Positions 25,949 to 34,489 of a stretch of 64,000 bases of DNA are shown here, one piece after another. The stretch lies in assembly GCA_934167445.1 (NCBI GenBank), contig CAKPKJ010000002.1:124001-188000 (forward strand). Reading direction: 5' to 3'. Position 1 is the stretch's first letter, and the number at the start of each line of letters is the position of its first letter. The notes under the pieces were generated by a model. It ran no database searches. It had not been told where the DNA came from and saw only the letters and a list, made by a program, of their open reading frames with translations. This DNA is from an uncultured Clostridia bacterium. Lineage in GTDB: Bacteria > Bacillota > Clostridia > TANB77 > CAG-508. Made by a program: the position numbers and the translations under genes.

Positions 25949-26611
25949 ATGTTTGAGAGTAAATATAGCAAAGTATTAACAGTAATACTAGCAATAGTAA
26001 TAATAGCAATAATTGGATTATTAGGATTTTTAGCTTTCCAATATTATCAAAATTATGTATTATCAAATGATGCGGCAAAAGAAGTAGATAATTTTAATGG
26101 TGAAGTAGGAGCTGAAGATAATACAAATACAACAAATACGACTAATGATACTAACCCATTTGATCAAATAACAAGTAATGATTCTTCTAGTACAAGTTCA
26201 GGAACAAAAAAAACATATAAGGGATTTGGAATGCTTGGAACAATGGAAATTCCAGCAACAAATTTTAAATATCCTGTATTAGAAAAGGTAACAAAAAAAT
26301 CTATTGAAACAGCAGTAGCTTTTCAATGGGGAGCAGGACTAAATCAACCAGGAAATTCAGTTATTATAGGACATAACTATAGAAATGGAATGTTTTTCTC
26401 TAATAATAAAAAATTGAAAAATGGAGATAAAATATACATAACAGACAACTCTGGAAAAAAATTGACATATACAATATATGATAAATTTGAAACATCAGAC
26501 ACTGATACATCGTTCTATCAAAGAGACACAGGTGGAAAAGCAGAAGTCACTTTGTCAACTTGTACAGACGATAGTAAAGCAAGATTGATTATCCTTGCAA
26601 AAGCTGAGTAG
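25949..26611 (+). CDS. Sortase family transpeptidase
   Basis: Sortases anchor surface proteins or assemble pili. From ATG 25949 (GGAGG site) the protein has 220 residues: a membrane helix at about 9-33, a Ser/Thr/Asn-rich linker to about 90, then the sortase barrel. Catalytic residues are His142 (GHNYRNG), Cys205 (TLSTC) and Arg212. The subclass is uncertain: the short stand-alone form resembles class D or B. No LPxTG-type substrate gene lies next to it. Flanked by two terminators, so monocistronic. Confidence 0.9.
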   Translation: MFESKYSKVLTVILAIVIIAIIGLLGFLAFQYYQNYVLSNDAAKEVDNFNGEVGAEDNTNTTNTTNDTNPFDQITSNDSSSTSSGTKKTYKGFGMLGTMEIPATNFKYPVLEKVTKKSIETAVAFQWGAGLNQPGNSVIIGHNYRNGMFFSNNKKLKNGDKIYITDNSGKKLTYTIYDKFETSDTDTSFYQRDTGGKAEVTLSTCTDDSKARLIILAKAE

Positions 26612-26673
26612 ATAAAAATATAATATTAGAGTTTTAGTACATTCTCATATAAAGTATTATTTTTAAATAAATC

Positions 26674-26708
26674 AATAAAGGAATTTATAAAAATTCCTTT
26701 ATTTTTTT
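26674..26708 (+). terminator. Terminator after the sortase gene
   Basis: AAAGGAATTT (26677-26686) pairs with AAATTCCTTT (26691-26700), loop ATAA, followed by ATTTTTTT. Confidence 0.85.
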
Positions 26709-26764
26709 GCCAAAATTGTATATAATGAGACTAGTTAAAAATAGCGAATTAAGAGGTGCCTAAG

Positions 26765-28762
26765 ATGAAGAAAAATGAAGCTAAACAGAGAATTGAAGAA
26801 TTAAGAAAAAAAACAGAATATTATGCAGGAAAATATTATGATGATGATAAACCAGAAATATCAGACTTTGAGTATGATATGTTGATGGTAGAATTACGAA
26901 ATTTGGAAAAAGAGTTCCCAGAATTTAAATCAAAAGAATCATTAACCCAAAAAGTTGGGGGACATATAAAAGAAGGGTTTGAAAAAGTAACACATGAAGT
27001 ACCATTACAAAGTTTGCAAGACGTATTTAGTATAAAAGAAATGGAAGAATATGTTAATAAAATAAACGAAAAAGCAAAAGAAAATGGGATACAAAATAGA
27101 ACATATGTAGTAGAAACAAAAATAGATGGATTATCAGCAGCATTAGAATATAAAAACGGAAAATTTGTAAGAGGAGCAACAAGAGGAAACGGACAAGTAG
27201 GTGAAGATGTAACAGAAAATTTAAAAACAGTAAAAACAATTCCAATGGAACTTAACGAAAATATAGATATAACGGTTAGAGGAGAAGTTTTTATAAGTAA
27301 AAAAGATTTTGAAAAAATGAACCAAGAAAGAGAAGAAAACGAAGAAGAATTATTTGCAAATGCAAGAAATGCCGCAGCAGGTTCATTAAGACAATTAGAT
27401 AGTAAAATAACTAAAAAAAGACCACTAGATATTTATATTTTTAATGTTCAAAAAATAGAAGGAAAAGAATTTAATTCACACTTTGAAGAACTAGAATATT
27501 TGGCAAAATTAGGATTTAATGTTAATCCTGTACGTATTGCTTGTTGCAGTATGGAAGAAATAGAAAAAGCAATAAAAAAAATAGGAGATGACAGAGAAAA
27601 CTTGACATTTGGAATAGATGGAGCAGTTGTAAAAGTTGATGACTTAAAATTCAGAGAAATCTTAGGAACAACAGCAAAAACACCAAGATGGGCAATTGCA
27701 TATAAATACCCACCAGAAACTAAAGAAACAATTGTAAAAGACATTATTTGCCAAGTAGGAAGAACAGGCGTAATAACTCCAATGGCAATACTCGAACCAG
27801 TGGTAGTCGCAGGCTCTAAAATATCAAAAACAACATTACACAACGAAGACTTTATAAAAGAAAAAGGCTTAAAAATTGGAGATACAGTAGTAATACAAAA
27901 AGCAGGTGATGTAATTCCGGAAATAGTAAAAGTAATTGTAGAAAAAAGAACAGGAAAAGAAAAAGACTTCGAGATGCCAAAAGTATGTCCTGTGTGTGGT
28001 GCAGAGGCTGTAAGAGAAGAAGGAGAAGCAGCTGTTAGATGTACAGGGATAGAATGTCCGGCTAAATTATTTAGAAATTTAGTTCATTTTGTATCAAGAG
28101 AAGCGATGAATATAGATGGATTAGGAGAATCTATAATAAAACAATTACTAGATAAAAATTTAATTAGTAATATGGCAGACATATATACTCTGCAATTTGA
28201 AGAAATTGCATCATTAAAGAAAAATGGTCAAAAATTTGCATCAAATTTAATAAACAGTATAAATGCAAGTAAGCAAAATGATTTATCAAGATTAATAACA
28301 GCTTTTGGAATAAGACATGTAGGAACTAAAGCTTCAAAAATATTAGCTAAAAAATATAAAAATATAGATAATTTAATGGAGGCTACTTCAGAAGAATTAG
28401 CTCTAATAGATGACATTGGACCAATAGTTGCAAACAGCATAAGAGAATTCTTTTTACAAGATCAAACAATAGACTTAATAAATAAGCTAAAAGAAGCAGG
28501 GGTAAATATGCAACATGAAGAAGATATAATAGATAACAGATTTGATGGAAAAATATTTGTATTGACAGGAAGTTTGGAGAATTATACAAGAAAAGAAGCC
28601 GGAGATTTAATAGAAAAATTTGGTGGAAAAGTTTCTGGTTCTGTATCTAAAAAGACAGATTATTTGTTAGCAGGTGAAGATGCCGGTAGTAAGTTAACAA
28701 AAGCGCAAAGCCTTGGAATAACAATATTAACAGAAAAAGAATTTGGGAATATGATAAAATAA
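26765..28762 (+). CDS. ligA: NAD-dependent DNA ligase
   Basis: Seals nicks in replication and repair. From ATG 26765 (AAGAGGTG site) it has 665 residues, the usual length. An in-frame GTG at 26756 overlaps that site and is not used. The adenylation motif K119-I-D-G is followed by the OB fold, a four-cysteine zinc finger (CPVCGA...CTGIECPAK) near 405-430, helix-hairpin-helix repeats and a C-terminal BRCT domain from about 585. Confidence 0.97.
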   Translation: MKKNEAKQRIEELRKKTEYYAGKYYDDDKPEISDFEYDMLMVELRNLEKEFPEFKSKESLTQKVGGHIKEGFEKVTHEVPLQSLQDVFSIKEMEEYVNKINEKAKENGIQNRTYVVETKIDGLSAALEYKNGKFVRGATRGNGQVGEDVTENLKTVKTIPMELNENIDITVRGEVFISKKDFEKMNQEREENEEELFANARNAAAGSLRQLDSKITKKRPLDIYIFNVQKIEGKEFNSHFEELEYLAKLGFNVNPVRIACCSMEEIEKAIKKIGDDRENLTFGIDGAVVKVDDLKFREILGTTAKTPRWAIAYKYPPETKETIVKDIICQVGRTGVITPMAILEPVVVAGSKISKTTLHNEDFIKEKGLKIGDTVVIQKAGDVIPEIVKVIVEKRTGKEKDFEMPKVCPVCGAEAVREEGEAAVRCTGIECPAKLFRNLVHFVSREAMNIDGLGESIIKQLLDKNLISNMADIYTLQFEEIASLKKNGQKFASNLINSINASKQNDLSRLITAFGIRHVGTKASKILAKKYKNIDNLMEATSEELALIDDIGPIVANSIREFFLQDQTIDLINKLKEAGVNMQHEEDIIDNRFDGKIFVLTGSLENYTRKEAGDLIEKFGGKVSGSVSKKTDYLLAGEDAGSKLTKAQSLGITILTEKEFGNMIK

Positions 28763-28812
28763 AAGGTAGAAAAGTTAAAAATATTAAGTATAAAATGAAA
28801 AATGGAGGAAGT

Positions 28813-29055
28813 ATGGAAGATTACACTTTTGAAAAAATGTGGGTAGATTTAAGAGATGGATATCAAATATATTACACATATGTTGGAAATAGATATTTAT
28901 TATTTAAAACAGCAGAAAATTGTTACACACAAAAATTATTATCAGAATACAAAAGAAATCCACAACCACGAATGACAATGCTTACACTAAAAAGAGTGAA
29001 AGAAATGTTTCCATATATGGAAGATATAGAATATAAAGCAAGTTATGAATTATAG
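28813..29055 (+). CDS. Hypothetical protein, 80 residues
   Basis: This soluble, aromatic-rich small protein starts MEDYTFEKMWVDLRDGYQIY. ATG 28813 is preceded by GGAGG. An in-frame ATG at 28795 lies upstream of that site and is less likely. It lies 50 bases after ligA in the same direction, probably cotranscribed. No motif was recognised. Confidence 0.65.
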   Translation: MEDYTFEKMWVDLRDGYQIYYTYVGNRYLLFKTAENCYTQKLLSEYKRNPQPRMTMLTLKRVKEMFPYMEDIEYKASYEL

Positions 29056-29160
29056 ATTGAAGATGTCTTTAGTAAAAAGTGGGAATATAACCAAAGATAA
29101 ATGAAAATAGGAAATTAATTAAATAATAAGCAAATATAAAATTATTAAAAATATTAAATA

Positions 29161-29195
29161 AGGAGAGTATGGCTATAACCATATAAGAAGAAAAA
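29161..29195 (+). promoter_or_regulatory. folD translation-initiation region with hairpin and short upstream ORF
   Basis: A strong AGGAGA (29161-29166) is followed by ATG GCT ATA ACC ATA TAA (29169-29186), a five-codon reading frame. TATGG/CCATA forms a small hairpin within it. The true folD ATG (29196) has only AAGAAG nearby. The layout and sequence closely resemble the region before rnhA at 39951-40001. Confidence 0.4.
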
Positions 29196-30059
29196 ATGGC
29201 GGTAATAATTGATGGAAAAGCTTTAGCAAAAAAAATTAGAGCAAATTTAAAAATAAAATGTGATGAATTAAAACAAGGAGGGATAGAACCCAAATTAGCA
29301 GTCATAATGGTCGGAGACAACCCAGCCTCAAAAGTGTATGTTAGAAATAAAAGCAAAGCATGTGAAGAAGTTGGCGTAAAATATGAAGAATATTTATTAA
29401 ATGAAAACACAACACAAGAGGAATTAATAAATTTAATTAAGAAACTAAATCAAGACAAAACTGTAAACGGAATTTTATTGCAAAGTCCGATTCCGGCACA
29501 TTTGAACATTAATGAAGCCTTTAAAACAATAACATATATAAAAGATGTAGATGGGTTTACACCAGCTAGTATAGGAAAATTATGCATAGGTGAAGATACA
29601 TTTGTTTCATGCACTCCAAATGGAGTAATGAAAATGTTTGAAGAATATAATATTGACTTAAGTGGTAAACATGTGGTAATATTGGGAAGAAGTAATATAG
29701 TTGGAAAACCACTAATTCAATGCTGTTTACAAAAAAATGCAACAGTTACAACTTGTCATTCTAGAACAAAAAACTTAAGTGATATGACTAGGCAAGCAGA
29801 TATTATAATCTCTGCTATTGGCCAACCAGAATTTTTAAAAGCTGATATGGTAAAAAATGGCGTAATAATTATCGATGTCGGAATAAACAGAAATGACAAA
29901 GGAAAATTAGTGGGAGATGTTGACTTTGAAAACGTTCAAAAAAAGGCAAGCTATATAACACCGGTTCCTGGAGGAGTAGGACCAATGACTATAGCAATGC
30001 TTATGAGTAATGTTATAAAAGCAACAGAGGAACAGAAAAAAGAAAAATCAAATTTATAA
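29196..30059 (+). CDS. folD: Bifunctional methylenetetrahydrofolate dehydrogenase/cyclohydrolase
   Basis: Interconverts methylene-, methenyl- and formyl-tetrahydrofolate in one-carbon metabolism. In the 287 residues, the catalytic Tyr/Lys segment is SKVYVRNKSKAC, QSPIPAHLN and KDVDGF form the folate site, GRSNIVGKP is in the Rossmann domain, and the C-terminal signature TPVPGGVGPMT is present. Confidence 0.97.
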   Translation: MAVIIDGKALAKKIRANLKIKCDELKQGGIEPKLAVIMVGDNPASKVYVRNKSKACEEVGVKYEEYLLNENTTQEELINLIKKLNQDKTVNGILLQSPIPAHLNINEAFKTITYIKDVDGFTPASIGKLCIGEDTFVSCTPNGVMKMFEEYNIDLSGKHVVILGRSNIVGKPLIQCCLQKNATVTTCHSRTKNLSDMTRQADIIISAIGQPEFLKADMVKNGVIIIDVGINRNDKGKLVGDVDFENVQKKASYITPVPGGVGPMTIAMLMSNVIKATEEQKKEKSNL

Positions 30060-30066
30060 TAAAAAT

Positions 30067-30095
30067 GGGGGCATTATTATTAATGCTCTTTTTAT
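30067..30095 (+). terminator. Terminator after folD
   Basis: GGGCATTA and TAATGCTC pair around a TTAT loop, with one G-T pair, followed by TTTTTAT. Confidence 0.75.
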
Positions 30096-30141
30096 ATTAT
30101 AGTAAAGTTCTCCAATTAATATATAGAAAGAAGGAATAGAT

Positions 30142-31032
30142 ATAGAAAATATAGAAGAAAAAAGCTATTGGGTGTGGCTTAGCTTAATAAAAGGCCTGGG
30201 AAGCAGAAAAAAGTTAGAGTTACTACAAGAATATGGTAATCCAAAAAAAATTTATAATCTAACAGAAAGTGAGTTATTAAAAGTTAGAGGCATTGGAAAA
30301 GAATTGGCAAAAAAAATACTGGATAAAAATATAAAAGAACAAATATACAAACATATAAAATATATGCAAACATATAAAATAGATATAATTAGTATAAATG
30401 ACAAAAAATATCCGCAAATTTTAAAACAAATATATGATCCACCGATAAGTTTATACATAAAAGGAAATGCAGAAATTTTAAATGGAAAAAACATAGCAAT
30501 AGTTGGGTGTAGAAATTCAAGTAAATATGGAGAAGAAGCGGCAAAATATTTTGCATATAACTTATCCACAAAAGGGATAAATATTATTAGTGGGTTAGCA
30601 AGGGGAATAGATACTTATGCACACATTGGTAATTTAGGCGCAATGATGCATAATGGCAATGATATATGTGGAAAAACAATTGCGGTTGTAGGAAATGGAA
30701 TTGATATAATATACCCTAAAGAAAACAAATACCTAGAGGAAAAAATCATAAAATCAGGAGGTTGCATAATATCAGAATATCCATTAGGAACAAAACCAGA
30801 AAAGTTTAATTTTCCAGCAAGAAATAGAATTATAAGTGGTTTATCAAAAGGAGTTTTGGTAATAGAAGCAAGAGTCAAAAGTGGAACATTAATTACTATA
30901 GATTTTGCATTACAACAAGGTAGAGATGTATATGTTGTGCCAGGGAATATAAACTCAGTTAATTCAGTAGGAACTAATGACTTAATAAAGCAAGGAGCAA
31001 AACTTGTTACAAGGGTAGAAGAAATTTTTTAA
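30142..31032 (+). CDS. dprA: DNA processing protein DprA with apparent AUA start
   Basis: DprA loads RecA on incoming single-stranded DNA during transformation. The Rossmann-like core has IAIVGCRNSSKYG, ISGLARGIDTYAH and the GTLITIDFALQQGR stretch. The first conventional start is GTG 30172, with no binding site, and it would remove the conserved YWVWL. Upstream, AAGAAGGA (30128-30135) is followed after 6 bases by ATA at 30142. No other start codon exists above the in-frame stop at 30124. With AUA the protein has 296 residues. Confidence 0.85.
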   Translation: MENIEEKSYWVWLSLIKGLGSRKKLELLQEYGNPKKIYNLTESELLKVRGIGKELAKKILDKNIKEQIYKHIKYMQTYKIDIISINDKKYPQILKQIYDPPISLYIKGNAEILNGKNIAIVGCRNSSKYGEEAAKYFAYNLSTKGINIISGLARGIDTYAHIGNLGAMMHNGNDICGKTIAVVGNGIDIIYPKENKYLEEKIIKSGGCIISEYPLGTKPEKFNFPARNRIISGLSKGVLVIEARVKSGTLITIDFALQQGRDVYVVPGNINSVNSVGTNDLIKQGAKLVTRVEEIF

Positions 31033-31042
31033 CAAAAAAGTG

Positions 31043-31071
31043 TTGACAATTAAAAATAAGTTTGTTATACT
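31043..31071 (+). promoter_or_regulatory. Sigma-A promoter of the argGH operon
   Basis: TTGACA at 31043-31048 and TATACT at 31066-31071 have a 17-base spacer, immediately downstream of dprA and upstream of the T-box leader. Confidence 0.85.
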
Positions 31072-31077
31072 GAGAAA

Positions 31078-31347
31078 GTAGATATTATTATGTAAATAAA
31101 AAAATCGATGATTAAGAGAGTAATTTTGTAAAGAAGCAACAGCGAGTTAGGTAGAGTGAGAGCTAACATGTGAAATGCAAAATGAAAAGAACTTATGAGT
31201 GACTATGGGAAAAATATTAATCTAGTATCATAGTTCGCGGACTCGGCGTTATAGAGAAGAGTGATTTATATATAAATAAAAATATATAAATAATTAGAGT
31301 GGTACCACGTTTATATAGGCGTCTCTTTGTAGGAGACGTCTTTTTTT
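31078..31347 (+). promoter_or_regulatory. T-box riboswitch controlling argGH
   Basis: The hallmark AGAGTGGTACCACG is at 31296-31309, followed by the terminator GGCGTCTC-loop-GAGACGTC (31318-31340) and seven T. Stem I runs from about 31105 to 31210. A CAAAAT/ATTTTG stem flanks an internal loop with AGTA on one side and GAAAAGAA (31183-31190) on the other. The latter contains AGA, an arginine codon, as the likely specifier. The leader would sense uncharged tRNA-Arg and let transcription continue into argininosuccinate genes. Confidence 0.92.
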
Positions 31348-31395
31348 GTATATAATTTCACAAATCATCGAAAATAAAAATATGGAGGGATAATT

Positions 31396-32619
31396 ATGAG
31401 TTATAAAAAAATAGTATTATCATATTCAGGTGGATTAGATACATCTGTAATAATAACATGGTTAAAGGAAAACTATAACAACTGTGAAGTAATAGCAGTT
31501 ACAGGAAATGTTGGACAAGGGGATTATGAACTAGAAGGGCTTGAAGAAAAAGCTAAAAATACTGGAGCATCAAAATTATATGTATTAGATTTAAAAGAAG
31601 AAATGGTAAATGATTTTGTTGCTCCAACAATAAAAGCTGGAGCAACATATGAAGGAGAATACTTATTAGGAACACCATTTACAAGACCGTTGCTAGCTAA
31701 GAAATTAGTAGAAATTGCAAAAAAAGAAGGAGCAGATGCAATTTGCCATGGATGTACAGGAAAGGGAAATGATCAAGTAAGATTTGAATTAGCAATAAAA
31801 TCATTTGATCCAGATATGCCTGTAATAGTGCCTTGGAGAGAATGGGATATAAAAAGTAGAGAAGACGCAATTAAATATGCAGAAGACCATAAAATTCCAC
31901 TAAAAATAAATAGAGAGACAAATTATTCAAAAGATAAAAATTTATGGCATTTATCACATGAAGGTTTAGATTTAGAAGATGTTGCAAATGTTCCAAATTA
32001 TGATAAAATATTAGAAATGGGAGTTACTCCACAAAAAGCAAAAGATGAAGAAACTATAATAGAACTAGAATTTGAAAAAGGTTTACCAGTTGCATTAAAT
32101 GGCGAAAAAATGAATTTAGTTGACATTATAGAAAAATTAAATAAAATAGGTGGAGAAAATGGAATAGGAATTCTAGATATGGTAGAAAATAGACTAGTAG
32201 GAATGAAGTCAAGAGGAGTATATGAAACACCAGGAGGAACAATTATATATAAAGCACATTCATTATTAGAAACAATATGCTTAGACAAAGAAACAATGCA
32301 CTTTAAACAAGGAGTAGCTGCTAAGATGGGAGAAATCCTATATAATGCTCAATGGTATACACCATTAAGAGAAGCCATCCAAGCTTTTGTAGATAAAACA
32401 CAAGAAACAGTAACAGGAAAAGTAGGATTAAAACTATATAAAGGAAATATAATTCCGAATGGATTAGAAAGCCCATATTCATTATATTCAGTAAAAACAG
32501 CATCATTTGATGAAGATGACGAATACGATCAAAAAGATTCAGCAGGATTTATAAATTTATATGCTTTACCAACAAAAATAAGAGCAAAGATGGAAAAGAA
32601 AAATAATATTAATAAATAA
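31396..32619 (+). CDS. argG: Argininosuccinate synthase
   Basis: Condenses citrulline and aspartate with ATP in arginine synthesis. The 407 residues start MSYKKIVLSYSGGLDTSV, with the PP-loop SGGLDTS. CHGCTGKGNDQVRFE and the GGTIIYKAHSLLETICLD segment are conserved. It is the first gene after the arginine-type T-box. Confidence 0.98.
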   Translation: MSYKKIVLSYSGGLDTSVIITWLKENYNNCEVIAVTGNVGQGDYELEGLEEKAKNTGASKLYVLDLKEEMVNDFVAPTIKAGATYEGEYLLGTPFTRPLLAKKLVEIAKKEGADAICHGCTGKGNDQVRFELAIKSFDPDMPVIVPWREWDIKSREDAIKYAEDHKIPLKINRETNYSKDKNLWHLSHEGLDLEDVANVPNYDKILEMGVTPQKAKDEETIIELEFEKGLPVALNGEKMNLVDIIEKLNKIGGENGIGILDMVENRLVGMKSRGVYETPGGTIIYKAHSLLETICLDKETMHFKQGVAAKMGEILYNAQWYTPLREAIQAFVDKTQETVTGKVGLKLYKGNIIPNGLESPYSLYSVKTASFDEDDEYDQKDSAGFINLYALPTKIRAKMEKKNNINK

Positions 32620-32638
32620 GGAAGAGAGGTAAAGAACA

Positions 32639-34009
32639 ATGGCAATGTGGGATGGAAGATTTGAAAAGAAAATTGACTCTAGAACAAACGATTTTAATTC
32701 TTCAATAAAATTTGACCATAAAATGTACAAACATGACATAAAAGGAAGTATGGCACATGCAAAAATGCTTTCAAAACAAGGAATAATAGGAGAAGATGAC
32801 AAAGAAAAAATACTTAAAGGTTTAGAAGAAATTCTAGAAGATATAGAAAGCGGAAATTTAAAACTTGATCCTAATGCAGAAGACATTCATATGTTTGTAG
32901 AAGCAGAATTAACTAAGAGAATAGGTCAAAGTGGAAAAAAACTCCACACAGCAAGAAGCAGAAATGACCAAGTTGCATTAGACATAAAAATGTATTTAAA
33001 AGATGCAATCCTTGAGATCCAAAAAGAACTAAAAGAATTAATTGCAACATTTGTGGAAAAAGCAGAAGAAAACACAAAAACAATAATGCCAGGATATACA
33101 CATTTACAAAGAGCTCAACCAGTAACATTTGGACATCACCTAATGGCATATGTAGAAATGTTTTTACGTGATGAAGAAAGATTAAGCCAAACATATAATA
33201 GAATGGATGTATCACCAATAGGAAGTTGTGCTTTAGCAGGAACGACATATAACCTAGACAGAGAATATGAAGCTAAAGAACTAGGCTTTGCAAGTGTTAC
33301 AAATAACAGTTTAGATGGAGTATCTGATAGAGATTATGTAATAGAATTATTATCAGACATATCAATGATAATGATGCATTTATCAAGAATAAGTGAAGAA
33401 ATAGTTATGTGGTCATCTTGGGAATTTAAATTTGTAGAATTAGACGACGCATTTGCCACTGGTTCTTCAATAATGCCTCAAAAGAAAAACCCTGATATTA
33501 CAGAATTAATCAGGGGAAAAACAGGAAGAGTATATGGAGACTTAATGGCGATGTTAACTGTAATGAAAGGAACACCACTTGCATATAACAAAGATATGCA
33601 AGAAGACAAAGAAGCAATATTCGACGCTTTAGATACAGTTAATTTATGTATAACAACATTAAATCCATTAGTAAAAACAATGACTGTACTTAAAGATAAT
33701 ATGAAAAAGGCAGCAGCTAAAGGATTTATAAATGCAACAGATTGTGCTGATTATCTAGTAGAAAAAGGAATACCATTTAGAGATGCCTATAAAATTACAG
33801 GTAGCTTAGTAAAATATTGTATAAAAAATGATACAACATTAGAAAATCTAAAGTTGGAAGAGTTTAAAGAATACAGTGATAAATTTGAAGAAGACGTTTA
33901 TGAAGCAATAGATTTAATCAATTGCGTAAATAAGAGAAATGTTGTAGGAGGGCCTGCAGCAGAACAAGTTATGAAACAAATTGAAAGAGTAAAAAATATT
34001 ATAAAATAA
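32639..34009 (+). CDS. argH: Argininosuccinate lyase
   Basis: Splits argininosuccinate to arginine and fumarate. In the 456 residues, HTARSRNDQVALD, GYTHLQRAQPVTFGHH and the superfamily signature GSSIMPQKKNPD (with catalytic serine loop) are present. It lies 19 bases after argG in the same operon. Confidence 0.98.
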   Translation: MAMWDGRFEKKIDSRTNDFNSSIKFDHKMYKHDIKGSMAHAKMLSKQGIIGEDDKEKILKGLEEILEDIESGNLKLDPNAEDIHMFVEAELTKRIGQSGKKLHTARSRNDQVALDIKMYLKDAILEIQKELKELIATFVEKAEENTKTIMPGYTHLQRAQPVTFGHHLMAYVEMFLRDEERLSQTYNRMDVSPIGSCALAGTTYNLDREYEAKELGFASVTNNSLDGVSDRDYVIELLSDISMIMMHLSRISEEIVMWSSWEFKFVELDDAFATGSSIMPQKKNPDITELIRGKTGRVYGDLMAMLTVMKGTPLAYNKDMQEDKEAIFDALDTVNLCITTLNPLVKTMTVLKDNMKKAAAKGFINATDCADYLVEKGIPFRDAYKITGSLVKYCIKNDTTLENLKLEEFKEYSDKFEEDVYEAIDLINCVNKRNVVGGPAAEQVMKQIERVKNIIK

Positions 34010-34105
34010 TTAAACTATTTACAATAGATAAGATACTTAAAAATCAATAAATATTACAAGTTATTAAAAAAATTTGGAAAATTGTGAAAAAATATAAAAA
34101 ATTGC

Positions 34106-34134
34106 TTGACAATTAAAATAAAATGATATATACT
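34106..34134 (+). promoter_or_regulatory. Sigma-A promoter of the tRNA pair
   Basis: TTGACA at 34106-34111 and TATACT at 34129-34134 have a 17-base spacer. The first tRNA starts 27 bases later. Confidence 0.85.
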
Positions 34135-34160
34135 TTTACTTGTCTTGAGTAGAAGTATGT

Positions 34161-34237
34161 GCTCCCTTAGCTCAGTTGGTCAGAGCAACCGGCTCATAAC
34201 CGGTGGGTCCAAGGTTCGAATCCTTGAGGGAGCACCA
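34161..34237 (+). tRNA. tRNA-Met (CAT anticodon)
   Basis: Acceptor arms GCTCCCT and AGGGAGC pair, CCA is encoded, the T-loop is GGTTCGAATCC, and the anticodon loop CTCATAA is closed by ACCGG/CCGGT. The anticodon CAT fits elongator Met; an Ile tRNA with lysidine-modified CAT cannot be fully excluded from sequence alone. Confidence 0.93.
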
Positions 34238-34253
34238 TTTTAATTTAATATAT

Positions 34254-34339
34254 GGGTAGGTGGCCGAGTGGCTAAAGGCGGCAGACTGTAAATCTGTTCT
34301 CATTCGAGTACGAAGGTTCGAATCCTTCCCTGCCCACCA
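34254..34339 (+). tRNA. tRNA-Tyr (GTA anticodon)
   Basis: Acceptor arms GGGTAGG and CCTGCCC pair with one T-G pair, CCA is encoded, and a long variable arm makes it class II. The anticodon loop CTGTAAA between AGA and TCT gives GTA. It is 17 bases after tRNA-Met and in the same transcript. Confidence 0.95.
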
Positions 34340-34340
34340 T

Positions 34341-34369
34341 AAAATACAAGAAATTGTATTTTATTTTTT
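34341..34369 (+). terminator. Terminator of the tRNA operon
   Basis: AAAATACA (34341-34348) pairs with TGTATTTT (34355-34362), followed by ATTTTTT. Confidence 0.8.
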
Positions 34370-34379
34370 ACGGTAGTGA

Positions 34380-34393
34380 CGAACAAAAATTCG
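34380..34393 (+). promoter_or_regulatory. Near-consensus SOS (LexA/DinR) box
   Basis: CGAACAAAAATTCG is a 14-base near-palindrome matching the Gram-positive SOS consensus CGAAC-RNRY-GTTCG except at two central-right positions. It lies 96 bases before a DinD-like gene whose E. coli relative is SOS induced. No convincing -35/-10 pair is visible around it, which lowers confidence. Confidence 0.5.
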
Positions 34394-34489
34394 GAAGATG
34401 GAAATAAAATTTCAAACCAATAAAGAAAAAGGAAATGCGGGATTAGCAATGGCAATAAAATAGCTATAAAAGAAGCGGAGTTGATTTCA

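Noticed and set aside
26707..26726. Promoter just before ligA (TTGCCA and TATAAT)
   Set aside because: The two hexamers are only 8 bases apart; no acceptable -35 at normal distance.
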